DNA from: Myxococcota bacterium
Lineage (GTDB): Bacteria > Myxococcota > Polyangia > GCA-2747355 > JAKLHH01
DNA length: 5,941 nucleotides
Direction of reading: 5' to 3'
NCBI GenBank assembly: GCA_022710245.1
Contig: JAKLHH010000524.1
Span: 1 to 5,941, forward strand
Part shown: piece after piece, positions 5,100 to 5,941 of the stretch
Layout: each line of letters begins with the position of its first letter
Position numbering within the stretch: position 1 is the first letter of the stretch
Translations under genes and position numbers: made by a program
The notes under the pieces: generated by a model
Databases searched by the model: none
What the model was told of the DNA's origin: nothing
What the model saw: the letters and a program-made list of their open reading frames with translations, nothing else

Positions 5100-5669
5100 A
5101 TGCGATTGCTTGATCTGCTCCTGCTCCTCGCCGCCTGCACCGCGGGGTGCGGCGGGGCGAGCCCCCAGACCGACAGCGGCCTGACCACCGACGGCGGCGC
5201 GGACACCCTGCCCCTCGGGCCCGGCTTCGCGGCGGATCCCCGTCCGGTGGGCGCCGCGCTCTACCTCAGCGTCGAGGACCCGGCCGCCGCCAGCCCGACG
5301 GTGAGCGTCTGGGGGATCGGCCTCGGGCCCGTCTTCGGCCTCGCCGCGCAGCTGGCGCTCGACTCGACCCGGCTCGCCGCCGAGGCGCCGCAGGCCGAGA
5401 GCTGGCTCGGCCCCGACGCGGCCAAGGAGGCACGCTACCTCGCGGTCGTGGGCGGCGCGGGCGCGAAGCTCGGGGCCGTGCGCCGCGGCCCGGCCGCGGG
5501 TGAGCGCGAGGTGAGCGCGGCGACGAAGCTCGCCACCATGCGGCTGAAGGTCGTGGCGCCGGGGCGCTCTCGCCTCGAGCTGGTCCAGGTGCAGGTCCGC
5601 CGCGCGGACGGGAGCTTCCTCCCGGTCAAGGTCGCCGGCGGCGAGCTGACGGTGGGAGGTGCAAGGTGA
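5100..5669 (+). CDS. Lipoprotein with a cohesin-like beta domain
   Basis: This 189-aa precursor begins MRLLDLLLLLAAC. The lipobox is most likely LAAC with Cys13; Cys17 in TAGC is a poorer alternative. A Gly/Ser/Thr/Asp-rich linker (about 18-40) leads to a beta-rich domain (about 50-186). Its pattern of a VSVWGIGLG strand, FGLAAQLALDSTRL (79-92), LAVVGG (114-119), ATMRLKVVAPGRSRLEL (145-161) and a closing VAGGELTV (178-185) resembles cohesin-type modules. In those modules a surface-exposed beta sandwich mediates protein binding. This is pattern recognition, not a confirmed match. The start rests on AGGAGG at 5086-5091; a GTG at 5061 would add 13 residues. The stop overlaps the next gene by 4 nt (GTGA), so the two products are probably made together. 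Likely location is the outer membrane or periplasm. Confidence 0.75.
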   Translation: MRLLDLLLLLAACTAGCGGASPQTDSGLTTDGGADTLPLGPGFAADPRPVGAALYLSVEDPAAASPTVSVWGIGLGPVFGLAAQLALDSTRLAAEAPQAESWLGPDAAKEARYLAVVGGAGAKLGAVRRGPAAGEREVSAATKLATMRLKVVAPGRSRLELVQVQVRRADGSFLPVKVAGGELTVGGAR

Positions 5670-5941
5670 GCGCGCTCCGGATCGCAGGTCTGAGCCTCCT
5701 CCTCCTCTGTGTCGCTGGGCGCGCCGAGGCGACCGTCGACTTCCTCGACCAGCAGGTCACCGTCGATCTGGTCAAGGACCCCACGCAGCTCAGCATCAAG
5801 GCCACCGTCAAGGTCGCCGTGGTGAGCAGCACCTCGAGCCTCTCGCTGCTGGCGACGCTGGTGCCCCTCGTCTCGCTCTCCTGGAACGGAACGCCGCTGA
5901 CCGTGAAGAAGAGCGGCGTCTACCTGACCGCGAGCCTCCCC
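5666..5941 (+). CDS. Secreted beta-rich protein, N-terminal part (runs off the window)
   Basis: A GTG at 5666, overlapping the TGA of the lipoprotein gene, opens a frame of 92 codons that continues past the edge. GGGAGGT (5654-5660) lies 5 nt upstream, which strongly supports this start. The product has a signal peptide: an Arg at position 5, a hydrophobic core around GLSLLLLCVAG, and a probable cleavage site after RAEA (19-22). A run of beta-strand-like segments follows (TVDFLDQQVTVDL, LSIKATVKVAVV, SLSWNGTPLTV, GVYLTASLP). The alternation and the WNG turn recall the N-terminal domain of M1-type aminopeptidases, but the zinc-binding HExxH region would lie outside the window, so this is only a hypothesis. 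Confidence 0.75.
   Translation, partial: MSALRIAGLSLLLLCVAGRAEATVDFLDQQVTVDLVKDPTQLSIKATVKVAVVSSTSSLSLLATLVPLVSLSWNGTPLTVKKSGVYLTASLP

Overview
The window is very GC-rich, and its reading frames show strong G/C bias at third codon positions. It carries bacterial lipoprotein signals, Shine-Dalgarno sequences and two PEGA-domain proteins. Taken together this best suits a high-GC myxobacterium-like or other former deltaproteobacterial genome. The assignment is an inference: there is no rRNA or other marker gene here.

Layout. Bases 1-2114 hold a leftward transport cluster. In order of transcription it contains a sodium:solute symporter (SSS family, 583 aa), a 92-aa two-helix membrane protein whose ribosome-binding site overlaps the symporter stop codon, and the first 21 codons of a third gene that leaves the window. 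Bases 2115-2490 are a divergent intergenic region with several inverted repeats and no convincing gene. Rightward from 2491 come a small proline/alanine/glutamate/lysine-rich lipoprotein, a short spacer with an exact 15-bp tandem duplication and a likely leaderless promoter, and two overlapping paralogous genes (2849-4041). Each paralogue encodes a cytoplasmic coiled coil, one transmembrane helix, a second coil and a C-terminal PEGA domain. An AraC-family regulator follows (about 4122-5033). Last comes a lipoprotein with a cohesin-like pattern (5100-5669), which overlaps by 4 nt a secreted protein that runs off the right edge.

How the genes may work together. The symporter and its small partner are almost certainly co-transcribed and probably form one Na+-driven uptake unit; the substrate cannot be read reliably from the sequence. 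The two PEGA proteins look like a co-translated pair of inner-membrane proteins, possibly a hetero-oligomer. The last two genes look like a translationally coupled pair of envelope/secreted proteins. The AraC protein sits between these groups, and its target is not evident.

No mobile element, CRISPR array, tRNA or rRNA was seen. The most interesting parts are the tandem PEGA pair with its leaderless-type start and a shared cysteine, the symporter/small-protein pair, the 11-bp inverted repeat in the divergent region, and the coupled cohesin-like lipoprotein/secreted protein pair.
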